Shown piece after piece: positions 7,781-15,815 of a stretch of 28,455 bases of DNA. The notes below the pieces were generated by a model. The model was not told where the DNA came from. It was given only the letters and a program-made list of their open reading frames with translations, and searched no databases. The stretch is from the NCBI GenBank assembly GCA_036339995.1, contig JAYYZW010000010.1, positions 1 through 28,455 on the forward strand. Direction: 5' to 3'. Every line of letters begins with the position of its first letter. Positions within the stretch are counted from its first letter, which is position 1. This DNA is from JAYYZW01 sp036339995 (GTDB taxonomy: Bacteria > Pseudomonadota > Gammaproteobacteria > Ga0077536). Position numbers and translations under genes: made by a program.

Positions 7781-7812
7781 TATCTTCGGTATATCTTGTA
7801 ATATCCTGCGTA
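7781..7812 (+). promoter_or_regulatory. Three phased TATCTT-type direct repeats, candidate BoxR operator
   Basis: TATCTTCGGTA (7781), TATCTTGTAA (7792) and TATCCTGCGTA (7802) stand head to tail with periods of 11 and 10 bases, which places them on one face of the helix. They fill the space between the predicted transcription start and the boxR start codon. A repressor bound here would block initiation. That BoxR itself binds them is inference. Confidence 0.5.
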
Positions 7813-7818
7813 GTCCGT

Positions 7819-8733
7819 ATGAGCCAAGCCTTGACCAAGCCGGCATCGGCCGACGCTTCAAGCTATCTGCAAATGCTCGGACGCCGTACGCGGCGCATCC
7901 GCGCACAGCGCGGCATGTCCCGCCGCATCTTGTCGGAGTCGTCCGGCGTATCGGAGCGTTACCTGGCGCAACTCGAAGCGGGCAAGGGCAACGCCTCCAT
8001 CCTTCTACTGAAAGCGATCGCCGAGGCTATGAACGTCGCCATCGACGACCTCGTCGACGCCCTCGACGAACGACCCGTCGAATACCTGCTGTTGCGCGAA
8101 CGGCTGCGAGCCGCCTCGGAGGAAACGCTGCGCCGTATGAACACAAGCATCAGCGCGGCCGGCGATGCCGGTGATCAACAGCCGACCCGCATCGCCTTAA
8201 TCGGGCTTCGCGGCGCCGGCAAAAGCACTATCGGCGCCGCGCTTGCCAAGCGCGCCGGCGTCCCCTTCGTCGAACTCGTACAGGAAATCGAACGCGCGGC
8301 AGGCATGAGCGTCAACGAGATCTTTTCGCTGGGCGGTCAGAGAGCTTACCGCCGCTTCGAACGGGACGCGCTAAGCGCCACGCTCGAACGTTTCGACCGC
8401 GCCGTCGTCGCGGTCGGTGGCAGCCTCGTATCGGAACCCGAAACCTACGAGCTACTACTGAAGTCCTGTTACACCGTATGGCTGGCAGCCTCGCCGCAAG
8501 AACACATGGAACGCGTGCTCGCCCAGGGCGACCACCGGCCGATGGCCAGGCATCGTAACGCCATGGCCGATCTCAAGCGCATCTTGAAGGAGCGAAAAGC
8601 GCTTTACAGCCGTGCGAATGTCCGCGTCGACAGTTCACACTCCAGCGTGGACGAAACCCTTCGCCAGCTGCTCGAAATTGCACCCGTAAGCGCATTCATT
8701 CCGAGCAAACTGGTCGGACCAACCACGGCCTAA
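7819..8733 (+). CDS. boxR: BoxR/BzdR-type regulator: XRE helix-turn-helix fused to shikimate-kinase-like domain
   Basis: The 304-aa protein has an N-terminal XRE-type helix-turn-helix (residues about 22-79: RRIRAQRGMSRRILSE ... SERYLAQLEAGKGNAS). It is linked to a C-terminal shikimate-kinase-like fold (about 124-285) with an intact Walker A, GLRGAGKST (129-137). This two-domain layout is that of BzdR and BoxR, repressors of anaerobic and aerobic benzoate genes, where the kinase-like domain binds benzoyl-CoA as inducer. The context is decisive: boxC starts three bases after its stop. There is no clear Shine-Dalgarno before the ATG at 7819. Probably autoregulated through the promoter and repeats just upstream. 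Confidence 0.93.
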   Translation: MSQALTKPASADASSYLQMLGRRTRRIRAQRGMSRRILSESSGVSERYLAQLEAGKGNASILLLKAIAEAMNVAIDDLVDALDERPVEYLLLRERLRAASEETLRRMNTSISAAGDAGDQQPTRIALIGLRGAGKSTIGAALAKRAGVPFVELVQEIERAAGMSVNEIFSLGGQRAYRRFERDALSATLERFDRAVVAVGGSLVSEPETYELLLKSCYTVWLAASPQEHMERVLAQGDHRPMARHRNAMADLKRILKERKALYSRANVRVDSSHSSVDETLRQLLEIAPVSAFIPSKLVGPTTA

Positions 8734-8736
8734 CCC

Positions 8737-10431
8737 GTGAATACCACCGACAAATCCTCCATGCAGAACGTACCCGCCGGCGCGATCGATTTGCAGACCT
8801 CGCCCGATCACTACCACCATTGGGATCTACGGGTCGACGGCCGCGTCGCGTGGCTGGGTCTGGACGTCGACGAGGAGGGAATTATTGGCGAGGGCTACGA
8901 ACTCAAGTCGAATTCCTACGATCTCGGCGTAGACATCGAACTGTACGACGCCGTTCAGCGCCTGCGCTTCGAGCACCCAGAGGTCGGCTGCGTCGTCATT
9001 CATTCAAACAATGATCGGGTTTTTTGCGCCGGCGCCAACATCAAGATGTTGGGGCGAGCAACGCACGAACATAAAGTTAACTTCTGCAAGTTCACCAACG
9101 AAACGCGAAACGGCATGGAAGACGCCCACGCGGGTTCAGGACAGTCGTATCTCTGTGCAATCAAGGGCTCCTGCGCCGGCGGTGGATACGAACTGGCCCT
9201 GGCCTGCGGGGAGATCATCATGGCCGACGATGGCGCGAGCGCGGTATCCCTGCCCGAGTTACCGCTGCTCGCGGTGCTGCCGGGCACGGGCGGACTCACG
9301 CGTCTCGTGGACAAGCGCCACGTGCGCCGCGACCACGCTGATTTCTTCTGTACCGTGGAGGAAGGTATCCGCGGCAAGCGCGCGGTCGACTGGCGGCTGG
9401 TCGATGAAATCGTGCCCCTGTCTTCGTTCGACGCCCGCGTTGCGGAACGCGCGGAGCATCTGGCCGCGTACTCCGATCGACCGGGAGACGCCGCCGGTGT
9501 CCACCTCCCTCCGCTCGCCCGCCGCTTTGGTGACGATACGATCACTTATCAAAACCTCGAAGTCGTCATCGAGCGTAATCGCGGTCTCGCGACCTTCGCC
9601 TTTAAATCGCCGCCCGCGCCGCTGCCCGACACCGCCGACGCCATCGTCGCGGCGGGGGCCGATTTCTGGCCGCTCGCGATCATGCGCGAACTGGACGATG
9701 CGATCCTGCACCTGCGCTTCAACGAAGAAGCAATCGGCACCTGGATGTTCCGATCGGAAGGGGATTCGGAGCAGGTACTCGCCGCCGATCGGATCCTAGC
9801 AGCCCGCGCGGAACATTGGCTGGTGCGCGAGATCCTGCTTTTCGCCCGCCGCGTGCTGAAGCGGATCGACGTCTCCGCGCGAAGCCTGTTCACGATAATT
9901 GAGCCCGGTAGTTGCTTCGCCGGCACCCTGTTCGAACTCGTGCTCGCGGCCGACCAGAGCTACATGCTTGCAGGTCAATTCGAAGATGACGAGGCACCGC
10001 CGGCGACGGTGAGTTTAAGCGAACTCAATTTCGGGTGCTATGCGATGGTCAATGGCATCACGCGCCTCGAAGCACGTTTCCAGCACGAACTCGATGCAAT
10101 CTCCGATCTACGGACCTCGATCGCCGAACCGCTTGAAGCGGAACGCGCCATGGAACTCGGTCTCGTCACCTTCATACCGGATGACATCGACTGGGAAGAG
10201 GAACTCAGAATCGTGATCGAGGCGCGCGCGGGATTTTCGCCCGACGCCTTGACCGGCATGGAGGCCAACCTGCGTTTTCCGGGACCTGAAACCATGGAAT
10301 CGAAGATCTTCGCGCGCCTCAGCGCGTGGCAGAACTGGATCTTTCAACGGCCAAACGCCATCGGCGAAAAAGGTGCGCTGGTACTCTACGGCACCGGCCA
10401 GCGTCCCCGATTTCAAAAGCGCCGCGCCTGA
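8737..10431 (+). CDS. boxC: Benzoyl-CoA-dihydrodiol lyase (2,3-epoxybenzoyl-CoA hydrolase) BoxC
   Basis: Cytoplasmic crotonase-superfamily enzyme of the aerobic CoA-dependent benzoate pathway. It opens the ring of 2,3-epoxybenzoyl-CoA, releasing formate and giving 3,4-dehydroadipyl-CoA semialdehyde. The 564-aa protein has the double crotonase-like layout of BoxC. Oxyanion and CoA-site blocks are CAGANIKMLG (97-106), GSCAGGGYELALAC (144-157) and PELPLLAVLPGTGG (173-186). The second half (about 290-550) is a diverged repeat of the fold with LNFGCYAMVNGITRLEARF. I took the GTG at 8737, three bases after boxR; the ATG at 8761 is an alternative, since neither has a good ribosome site. BoxB begins 11 bases after the stop. 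Confidence 0.94.
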   Translation: MNTTDKSSMQNVPAGAIDLQTSPDHYHHWDLRVDGRVAWLGLDVDEEGIIGEGYELKSNSYDLGVDIELYDAVQRLRFEHPEVGCVVIHSNNDRVFCAGANIKMLGRATHEHKVNFCKFTNETRNGMEDAHAGSGQSYLCAIKGSCAGGGYELALACGEIIMADDGASAVSLPELPLLAVLPGTGGLTRLVDKRHVRRDHADFFCTVEEGIRGKRAVDWRLVDEIVPLSSFDARVAERAEHLAAYSDRPGDAAGVHLPPLARRFGDDTITYQNLEVVIERNRGLATFAFKSPPAPLPDTADAIVAAGADFWPLAIMRELDDAILHLRFNEEAIGTWMFRSEGDSEQVLAADRILAARAEHWLVREILLFARRVLKRIDVSARSLFTIIEPGSCFAGTLFELVLAADQSYMLAGQFEDDEAPPATVSLSELNFGCYAMVNGITRLEARFQHELDAISDLRTSIAEPLEAERAMELGLVTFIPDDIDWEEELRIVIEARAGFSPDALTGMEANLRFPGPETMESKIFARLSAWQNWIFQRPNAIGEKGALVLYGTGQRPRFQKRRA

Positions 10432-10442
10432 GCGAAACCACC

Positions 10443-11864
10443 ATGACAGCACGAGTCGATTTCAGCCAATTGATCCCGAACAACATCGATCTCAGAGCCG
10501 ATCGCAAACTCAATCGCGCGCTGGAAAGCTGGCACCCCAAATTCCTGGAGTGGTGGAACGCTTGCGGGCCAGAGCGACACCAGGACAAGGAGATTTACCT
10601 GCGCACTGCGATCAGCGTCGACAAGAAAGGCTGGGCGCAGTTCGACTACGTCAAGATGCCGGACTATCGCTGGGGGATCTTTCTCGCCGAAACCGACAGC
10701 GAGAATAAACGCATCAACTTCGGCGATCACAAGGGCGAATCCGTGTGGCGGGAAGTGCCGGGTGAATACCGCGGTCCCCTGCGCCGCCTGATCGTGACTC
10801 AGGGAGACACCGAACCAGCCTCGGTCGAGCAGCAGAAGCGCCTCGCGGCCACCGCGCCGTCGCTGATCGACATGCGCAGCCTGTTCCAGATAAACGTCGA
10901 GGAAGCCCGCCATCTGTGGGCCATGGTTTACCTGCTGATGGCCTACTTCGGCCGCGACGGCCGCAAGGAGGCTGAGGAACTCCTGCAGCGACGCTCGGGT
11001 GACCCGGATAAGCCGCGCATTCTAGGCGCCTTCAATGAACCTACGCCGGATTGGCTGTCGTTCTTTATGTTCACGTTTTTCACTGATCGCGACGGCAAGT
11101 ACCAACTCGCATCGCTGGCGGAATCGGCCTTTGATCCGCTTGCCCGTACCTGCCAGTTCATGCTGACCGAAGAAGCCCACCACATGTATGTCGGAGAAAC
11201 CGGCGTCAGTCGCATCGTACAGAAAGCCTGTGAGCTCATGCGCGAAAAGAGGATCGACGACGTCCGGCAACACGGTGCGATCGATCTTCCGACCGTGCAG
11301 AAGTACATCAACTTCCACTTCAGTGTGTCTGAAGACCTGTTTGGCGCGGAAAAGTCGACCAACGCTGCCAATTACTTTACCCAGGGAATCAAGGGCCGCT
11401 ACCAGGAATCCCGACTGACCGACGATCATCAGTTGAAAGATGAACCGTACGGGGTGCTGCAAATCGAAGACGGTCGATTCGTCGAAAGCGAAGTGTCCGC
11501 GTTGGCGGCGATCAACGAGCGCCTGCGCGACGACTACGTTGACGATTGCCAACGCGGCATCGATCGCTGGAACAAGATCATCGCAGATCGGGACATCGAC
11601 TTCGAACTCAGGCTTCCTCATCGCGCCTTCCATCGCCAGATCGGACGCTTTGCCAACACCAAGGTTACGCCCGACGGCGTCATCCTCGGCGCCGATGAGT
11701 GGCAGGCGCGTCAGTGCGAATGGCTGCCAAGCGACGAGGACCGCGATTACATTCTCTCGCTCATGCATCAGGTGACCGAACAGGGCGGATTCGCGCCCTG
11801 GATTGCGCCACCGCGGTTGGGCATTAATAATCAGCCGGTCGATTTCCCCTACGTAAGGCTTTAA
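10443..11864 (+). CDS. boxB: Benzoyl-CoA 2,3-epoxidase, diiron oxygenase subunit BoxB
   Basis: Diiron monooxygenase that converts benzoyl-CoA with O2 and two electrons to 2,3-epoxybenzoyl-CoA. The ATG at 10443 gives 473 aa, the usual BoxB length. Candidate iron ligands are all present: E124, E154 and H157 in EEARHLW, D215, and E244 and H247 in TEEAHHMYVGE. As I recall the Azoarcus structure, the ligands there lie at a constant offset of four residues from these. The frame is open upstream into boxC, but those residues are shadow. The gene sits between boxC and a ferredoxin gene (two bases). The usual electron donor, the flavin and iron-sulfur protein BoxA, is not encoded in the window. Confidence 0.95.
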   Translation: MTARVDFSQLIPNNIDLRADRKLNRALESWHPKFLEWWNACGPERHQDKEIYLRTAISVDKKGWAQFDYVKMPDYRWGIFLAETDSENKRINFGDHKGESVWREVPGEYRGPLRRLIVTQGDTEPASVEQQKRLAATAPSLIDMRSLFQINVEEARHLWAMVYLLMAYFGRDGRKEAEELLQRRSGDPDKPRILGAFNEPTPDWLSFFMFTFFTDRDGKYQLASLAESAFDPLARTCQFMLTEEAHHMYVGETGVSRIVQKACELMREKRIDDVRQHGAIDLPTVQKYINFHFSVSEDLFGAEKSTNAANYFTQGIKGRYQESRLTDDHQLKDEPYGVLQIEDGRFVESEVSALAAINERLRDDYVDDCQRGIDRWNKIIADRDIDFELRLPHRAFHRQIGRFANTKVTPDGVILGADEWQARQCEWLPSDEDRDYILSLMHQVTEQGGFAPWIAPPRLGINNQPVDFPYVRL

Positions 11865-11866
11865 CA

Positions 11867-12181
11867 ATGGGTGTGGTCTTCGCCACCGACCGCGACGGAA
11901 CCGAACACGAACTCTCGGCCGAAGAAGGCTACACGATGATGGAGATCCTGCGCGACGCGGGCCTGCCGGTCGAGGCCATCTGCGGCGGCCAGTGCATCTG
12001 TTCCACCTGCCACGTTTATGTCGATAAAGAATGGACGGAACGATTGAAAGCGCGCGCGGAAGACGAGCAGATCATGGTCGAAGACACGGGCAACTTTCAG
12101 GACAATTCCAGGCTCGCCTGTCAGATCGGTTACACCGAGCACCTGGACGGAATCAGGCTAACCCTGGCGCCTGAATTCTGA
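11867..12181 (+). CDS. Adrenodoxin-type [2Fe-2S] ferredoxin in the box operon
   Basis: Small 104-aa electron carrier. The cluster ligands are clear: C39, C45 and C48 in CGGQCICSTC and C85 in SRLACQIG. The spacings C-x5-C-x2-C-x36-C are exactly those of adrenodoxin/putidaredoxin-type ferredoxins. The start is two bases after the boxB stop and the stop overlaps the bclA start by one base, so it is translated as part of the operon. Known box operons use BoxA, a larger flavin and [4Fe-4S] reductase, as donor to BoxB. The position here suggests, but does not prove, that this ferredoxin feeds BoxB with a reductase encoded elsewhere. It could instead serve an unrelated oxygenase. Confidence 0.93.
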   Translation: MGVVFATDRDGTEHELSAEEGYTMMEILRDAGLPVEAICGGQCICSTCHVYVDKEWTERLKARAEDEQIMVEDTGNFQDNSRLACQIGYTEHLDGIRLTLAPEF

Positions 12182-13761
12182 TGTGGGGCCAGAGCCGCGC
12201 CGATCACGGCTCCTCGCCGCCGATCATTGAGGTGCCGCGGGAGTACAACGCGGCTTTTGACTTGCTGTCCAGAAACCTCCGCGGTGATCGCGCCGACAAA
12301 TGCGCCTACATCGACGATGCGGGCCGCTATAGCTTTGCCGATCTCAACGAACGCTCGGCCCGCGCGGCGGTGATGCTCCGCGGGATCGGACTCGATGCGG
12401 AGCAGCGCGTGCTGCTGTGCATGCACGATTCCTTCGAGCTGCCGAGTGTATTCCTGGGCGCTATCCGCACCGGTATCCTGCCGGTAATGGTGAATACCCT
12501 GCTGACGGCGGACGATTACGCCTGGATGCTTACCGACAGCCGCGCGCGGGTCGCGATCGTCTCGGGCGCAGTCCAACCGCTGTTCGAACCCCTGCTCGAA
12601 TCCGTGACAGGCTTCGAGCGGCTGATCACCAGCGGCACCGGCGAGCGGGGACAGGACGAACTCGCTCGCCTCATCGACGCCGCAGAGCCCGATCCCGCGA
12701 TCGCACCTACCTGCGCCGACGACGCCTGCTTCTGGCTTTATTCCTCGGGCTCAACCGGCACACCCAAGGGCACGGTGCACGTGCACTCGAGCATGATCCA
12801 GACCGCCGAACTCTACGCGCGCCCCCTGCTCGGCATTAACGAAAACGATACGGTGTTCTCCGCAGCGAAAATCTTCTTCGCTTACGGTCTCGGTAACGCG
12901 CTGAGTTTTCCCTTGAGCGTCGGTGCGACGACCCTGCTCATGGCCGAACGTCCTACGCCCGCGGCCGTGTTCGAACGATTGCGATCACAGAAGGTCACGA
13001 TTTTCTGCGGTGTGCCGACGCTTTACGCGGCCCTCCTGGCACATTCCGAATTGCCGGCGGCGGACGAATTGAACCTGCGTCATTGCATCTCTGCGGGAGA
13101 GCCCCTGCCTGCAGACATCGCGCGCCGCTGGCGCCACCATTTCGGCGTCGACATCCTCGACGGCATCGGTTCGACCGAGATGCTCCACATCTTCCTGTCG
13201 AATCGCGCCGGTGCCCTGCGCTACGGCACGACGGGTAAGCCGGTACCCGGTTATGAGTTGCGTATCGTCAATGACGAAGGCGCGGCCGTTGCACGGGGCG
13301 AGATCGGTGAACTACAGGTATCGGGACCGACGTCGGCATTAATGTATTGGAACAATCGCGACAAGACTCGGGACACGTTCATGGGCGAATGGACGCGCAC
13401 GGGAGACAAATACCAGATCGACGAAGACGGTTTCTACGTGTATTGCGGCCGCAGCGACGACATGCTCAAAGTGGGGGGCATTTACGTTTCACCGACCGAA
13501 GTCGAAGGCGCGTTGATAACGCATGCGGCGGTCATGGAAGCCGCCGTGGTGGGGCGCGCGGACGACGCGGCGCTGATCAAGCCGGCGGCCTACGTCGTGT
13601 TGCAGCCGGGCGTGACGGGGTCCGACGAACTGGCCGCCGCCCTCAAGGCCCACGTCAAATCGCAGCTCGCCCCGTACAAATACCCCCGCTGGATCGAGTT
13701 CGTCAGCGATCTGCCCAAAACCGCGACTGGCAAGATACAGCGTTTCAAACTCAGGGATTAA
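12181..13761 (+). CDS. bclA: Benzoate--CoA ligase
   Basis: Adenylate-forming enzyme of 526 aa that activates benzoate (possibly also substituted benzoates) to benzoyl-CoA, the entry step of the box pathway. Motifs are the P-loop YSSGSTGTPKGT (187-198), the A5 motif DGIGSTEMLHIF, which has the GSTE form typical of benzoate-CoA ligases, the hinge in CGRSDDMLKVGGIYVSPTEVE, and the C-terminal PKTATGKIQRFKLRD with the catalytic lysine at about 518. The ATG at 12181 overlaps the ferredoxin stop by one base. It is the last gene of the operon; the following sequence is non-coding repeat debris. Aryl specificity is inferred from motif and context together. Confidence 0.92.
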   Translation: MWGQSRADHGSSPPIIEVPREYNAAFDLLSRNLRGDRADKCAYIDDAGRYSFADLNERSARAAVMLRGIGLDAEQRVLLCMHDSFELPSVFLGAIRTGILPVMVNTLLTADDYAWMLTDSRARVAIVSGAVQPLFEPLLESVTGFERLITSGTGERGQDELARLIDAAEPDPAIAPTCADDACFWLYSSGSTGTPKGTVHVHSSMIQTAELYARPLLGINENDTVFSAAKIFFAYGLGNALSFPLSVGATTLLMAERPTPAAVFERLRSQKVTIFCGVPTLYAALLAHSELPAADELNLRHCISAGEPLPADIARRWRHHFGVDILDGIGSTEMLHIFLSNRAGALRYGTTGKPVPGYELRIVNDEGAAVARGEIGELQVSGPTSALMYWNNRDKTRDTFMGEWTRTGDKYQIDEDGFYVYCGRSDDMLKVGGIYVSPTEVEGALITHAAVMEAAVVGRADDAALIKPAAYVVLQPGVTGSDELAAALKAHVKSQLAPYKYPRWIEFVSDLPKTATGKIQRFKLRD

Positions 13762-14098
13762 AACACGGAGATGAAGCGCCGGAATCGCACCGATGGCCCG
13801 ACCGGCGGACGGCGGCTGTTGGCGGGTATGCCGCCTCTAAAACGTACGAAACGCAAAAGCCCACGACTATTCTGCCGCCCTCTCTCGCCCGTATCGCTAC
13901 GATTCCTTAAGTCCGACATCCGCCTAGCTTGTGCTTTGACACCACAGATCACACAATATCTAGCCGACTAGGCCAGATCGGGGTGCCGATGAGCAATGAA
14001 TTTGGAGTGTGCCGGGGGTATTTTCCGAGCGCCGGTTCACGGCTTCATCTTAGAGAAAACGTCACCGGACGGTCGGCTAAGAGTCCCACTCGCTGCTG
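13762..14098. other. Gene-free intergenic stretch with repeat remnant
   Basis: No frame here looks coding. A GC-rich stretch after bclA (about 13800-13835) can form a weak short-stem hairpin. The middle (13855-13928) resembles the right half of the MITE-like element at 721-888. No T-run terminator was found for the box operon. Confidence 0.6.
13855..13928 (+). repeat. Degraded copy of the 0.7-kb MITE-like element (right half)
   Basis: CACGACTATTCTGCC, then CGCTACGATTCCTTAAGTCC and a final GCCTAGC, follow the same order as the right half of the element at 721-888 (CACTATTCGCC, CGCTACGATTCCCTAAGTCC, GCTAGC), with a few substitutions and indels. The left inverted end is not recognisable. Confidence 0.5.
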
Positions 14099-14753
14099 AT
14101 GATGTCCAGCGCGCCCGCCATCCTCATCATCGACTCCAATGTGAGCGATAGCAAACTCTGTCAGCTGGTACTGGCGCGAACCTTTAAAGACGTCGCCATC
14201 AGCATCGCCAACGACGCGCCGGCGCTCGCCGAGGTGCTTTCTTCACAACGATTCGACGTTGCGATCGTCTCACCCAAGATTGCCTGGGACGATCGCTCTC
14301 GGCTTCCCCTCATACTCAAACAAAGCCTGCCGGGAACGGCCTTGATACTGTCCGGGCACGAATCCGATATCGTCAAGAAAACCATCAATTCGGGTTTCGC
14401 CTTCGGGGGTTACGCGTAGGAGCAGCGCCGGTTTCATGGCGCTCGCTGAGGTGGTCACCGAAGTGCTCGAACGCGGGCGAAACAAATCCATCGCGCCGGA
14501 CAATGCGCTCAATCTCGACGAGATTCCCACACCCGCCGGGCTCGTCGACGCTAGCGGCCGGCTCATTCGAGTGAATGGCGCGATGGAAATTTTCCTCGGC
14601 GGCCCGCGTGAACACCCCGGTTCCGTGCCGCTCGATGACCTACTCGTTTCCGCCGAAGACGTCGCCCGCTGGCAGAACTTTCGCGCGAATCTTTCCGCAA
14701 ATACATGCGTCCGCAAGCGGGCTCCTACGACAGGTGATTCTGCCGGTCGGTGA
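14099..14753 (+). pseudogene. Frameshifted receiver-like + PAS gene carrying a REP
   Basis: Residues 1-100 from ATG 14099 resemble a response-regulator receiver (AILIIDSNVSDSKLC ... FDVAIVSPKIAW ... GTALILSGHESD). The phosphoacceptor aspartate position holds Ser (VSPKI), so it is degenerate. The frame ends at TAG 14417-14419. Homology-like sequence continues in another frame from about 14400 (SSAGFMALAEVVTEVLERG), then a PAS-like segment (PAGLVDASGRLIRVNGAMEIFLG). The switch falls at a run of five G (14405-14409), a plausible indel or sequencing-error site. The second frame runs into a REP copy at 14708-14730 and stops at 14753, so any further domain is lost. It may have been a signalling protein of the receiver-PAS-output type. 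Confidence 0.6.
14708..14730. repeat. Single REP copy inside the broken PAS gene
   Basis: CGTCCGCAAGCGGGCTCCTA plus CGA matches the palindromes at 3365-3426 and 18988-19056. Such repeats are normally extragenic; here it lies in the PAS reading frame and changes its last residues to VRKRAPTT, which supports the pseudogene call. Confidence 0.8.
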
Positions 14754-14891
14754 AGGGCATTCGCTTGACCGCGCTCAAGCCAAGCGCGCAGATCGGCCAC
14801 AAGATCGGCGAATTGGAGCATCCCGGTCGCAATGTATCGCCGATCCGCTGCGACCGAAAGCGGTGCAGAGGAATCTTGCTATCCTAATCCT

Positions 14892-15815
14892 ATGCCCAAC
14901 CGCCGCACCCTGCTCAAGGCAGCCGCGGGCATCGCAATGATGCCACGCGCCGTGCTCGCCGAGACGTTCGAGCCGCCCACGCTCCCAGAGACTGCGCTCA
15001 GTGTCATCCCCGCGACCGGCGAGAAAATCCCCACCGTCGGCATGGGCTCATGGCTTACCTTTGACGTCGGCGGTTCCGCGCACGAGCGCAAGGTGCGGGT
15101 GAAAGTGCTGCAGGCCTTCTTCGAACGCGGCGGCGGTCTTATAGACTCCTCACCCATGTACGGCACTTCACAGGAGATCATCGGGCATTGTCTTGCAGAA
15201 CTCGGCGAGACCCCGACCCTCTTCGCCGCGACCAAGGTGTGGATCCCGGGCCGTTGGCTGGGTGTCAAACAGATGGAGCACGCCCAGGGCTTGTGGGGGG
15301 TGCCGCGCTTCGACCTGCTGCAAGTCCACAACCTGCTCGACTGGGACACACACCTCGCCACCTTGAAGGAATGGAAGGCCGAAGGGCGCGTGCGTTACAT
15401 CGGGGTAACCACCTCGCATGGCCGACGCCACGATGACTTAGAAAAGATCATGCGTACCGAGCCCATCGATTTCGTGCAGTTGACTTACAACATCATTGAT
15501 CGCGAAGCCGAAACCCGGCTCCTGCCCCTGGCGCAGGATCGGGGGATCGCCGTCGTCGCCAATCGCCCCTTTCAGCGCAGCCGCCTGTTCGATCCCGTCC
15601 GCGGGCAAGCACTGCCGTCCTGGGCTCGTGACATCGACTGCGCCAACTGGGCGCAATTGTTCCTGAAATTCATCGTTTCGCATCCGGCGGTAACCTGCGC
15701 GATCCCTGCAACCAGCAAGGTCGAACACATGGTCGAGAACATGGGGGCGCTAGCAGGCCGCATGCCGAACCCGGCGCAGCGCCTGGCGATGGCCGTTCAC
15801 TACGCATCATTGTGA
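14892..15815 (+). CDS. Aldo/keto reductase with twin-arginine-like signal
   Basis: NAD(P)H-dependent oxidoreductase of the AKR superfamily, 307 aa from the ATG at 14892. That start places the signal-like MPNRRTLLKAAAGIAMMPRAVLA at the N-terminus: two arginines, a hydrophobic stretch and an AxA-like cleavage site, as in Tat substrates. A longer frame opens at 14832 but would bury this signal. The catalytic tetrad is complete: D85 and Y90 in IDSSPMYG, K115 in ATKVW, and H146 in LLQVHN. The C-terminus GCAIPATSKVEHMVENMGA-like block (CAIPATSK) is the cofactor-phosphate region. An exported AKR is unusual, though this Tat-signal subgroup occurs in proteobacteria. Its stop overlaps the dinB start by three bases. 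Confidence 0.87.
   Translation: MPNRRTLLKAAAGIAMMPRAVLAETFEPPTLPETALSVIPATGEKIPTVGMGSWLTFDVGGSAHERKVRVKVLQAFFERGGGLIDSSPMYGTSQEIIGHCLAELGETPTLFAATKVWIPGRWLGVKQMEHAQGLWGVPRFDLLQVHNLLDWDTHLATLKEWKAEGRVRYIGVTTSHGRRHDDLEKIMRTEPIDFVQLTYNIIDREAETRLLPLAQDRGIAVVANRPFQRSRLFDPVRGQALPSWARDIDCANWAQLFLKFIVSHPAVTCAIPATSKVEHMVENMGALAGRMPNPAQRLAMAVHYASL

Noticed and set aside
9011..9799. 262-codon frame within boxC
   Set aside because: Overlaps the well-supported BoxC in another frame and has shadow-type Ser/Arg/Pro composition.
11022..11867. 281-codon minus-strand frame opposite boxB
   Set aside because: Long only because of GC-driven stop avoidance; BoxB ligands and operon order decide the strand.
13771..13971. 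66-codon frame after bclA
   Set aside because: It reads through the MITE-like remnant and looks like basic random sequence; no family or conserved feature.
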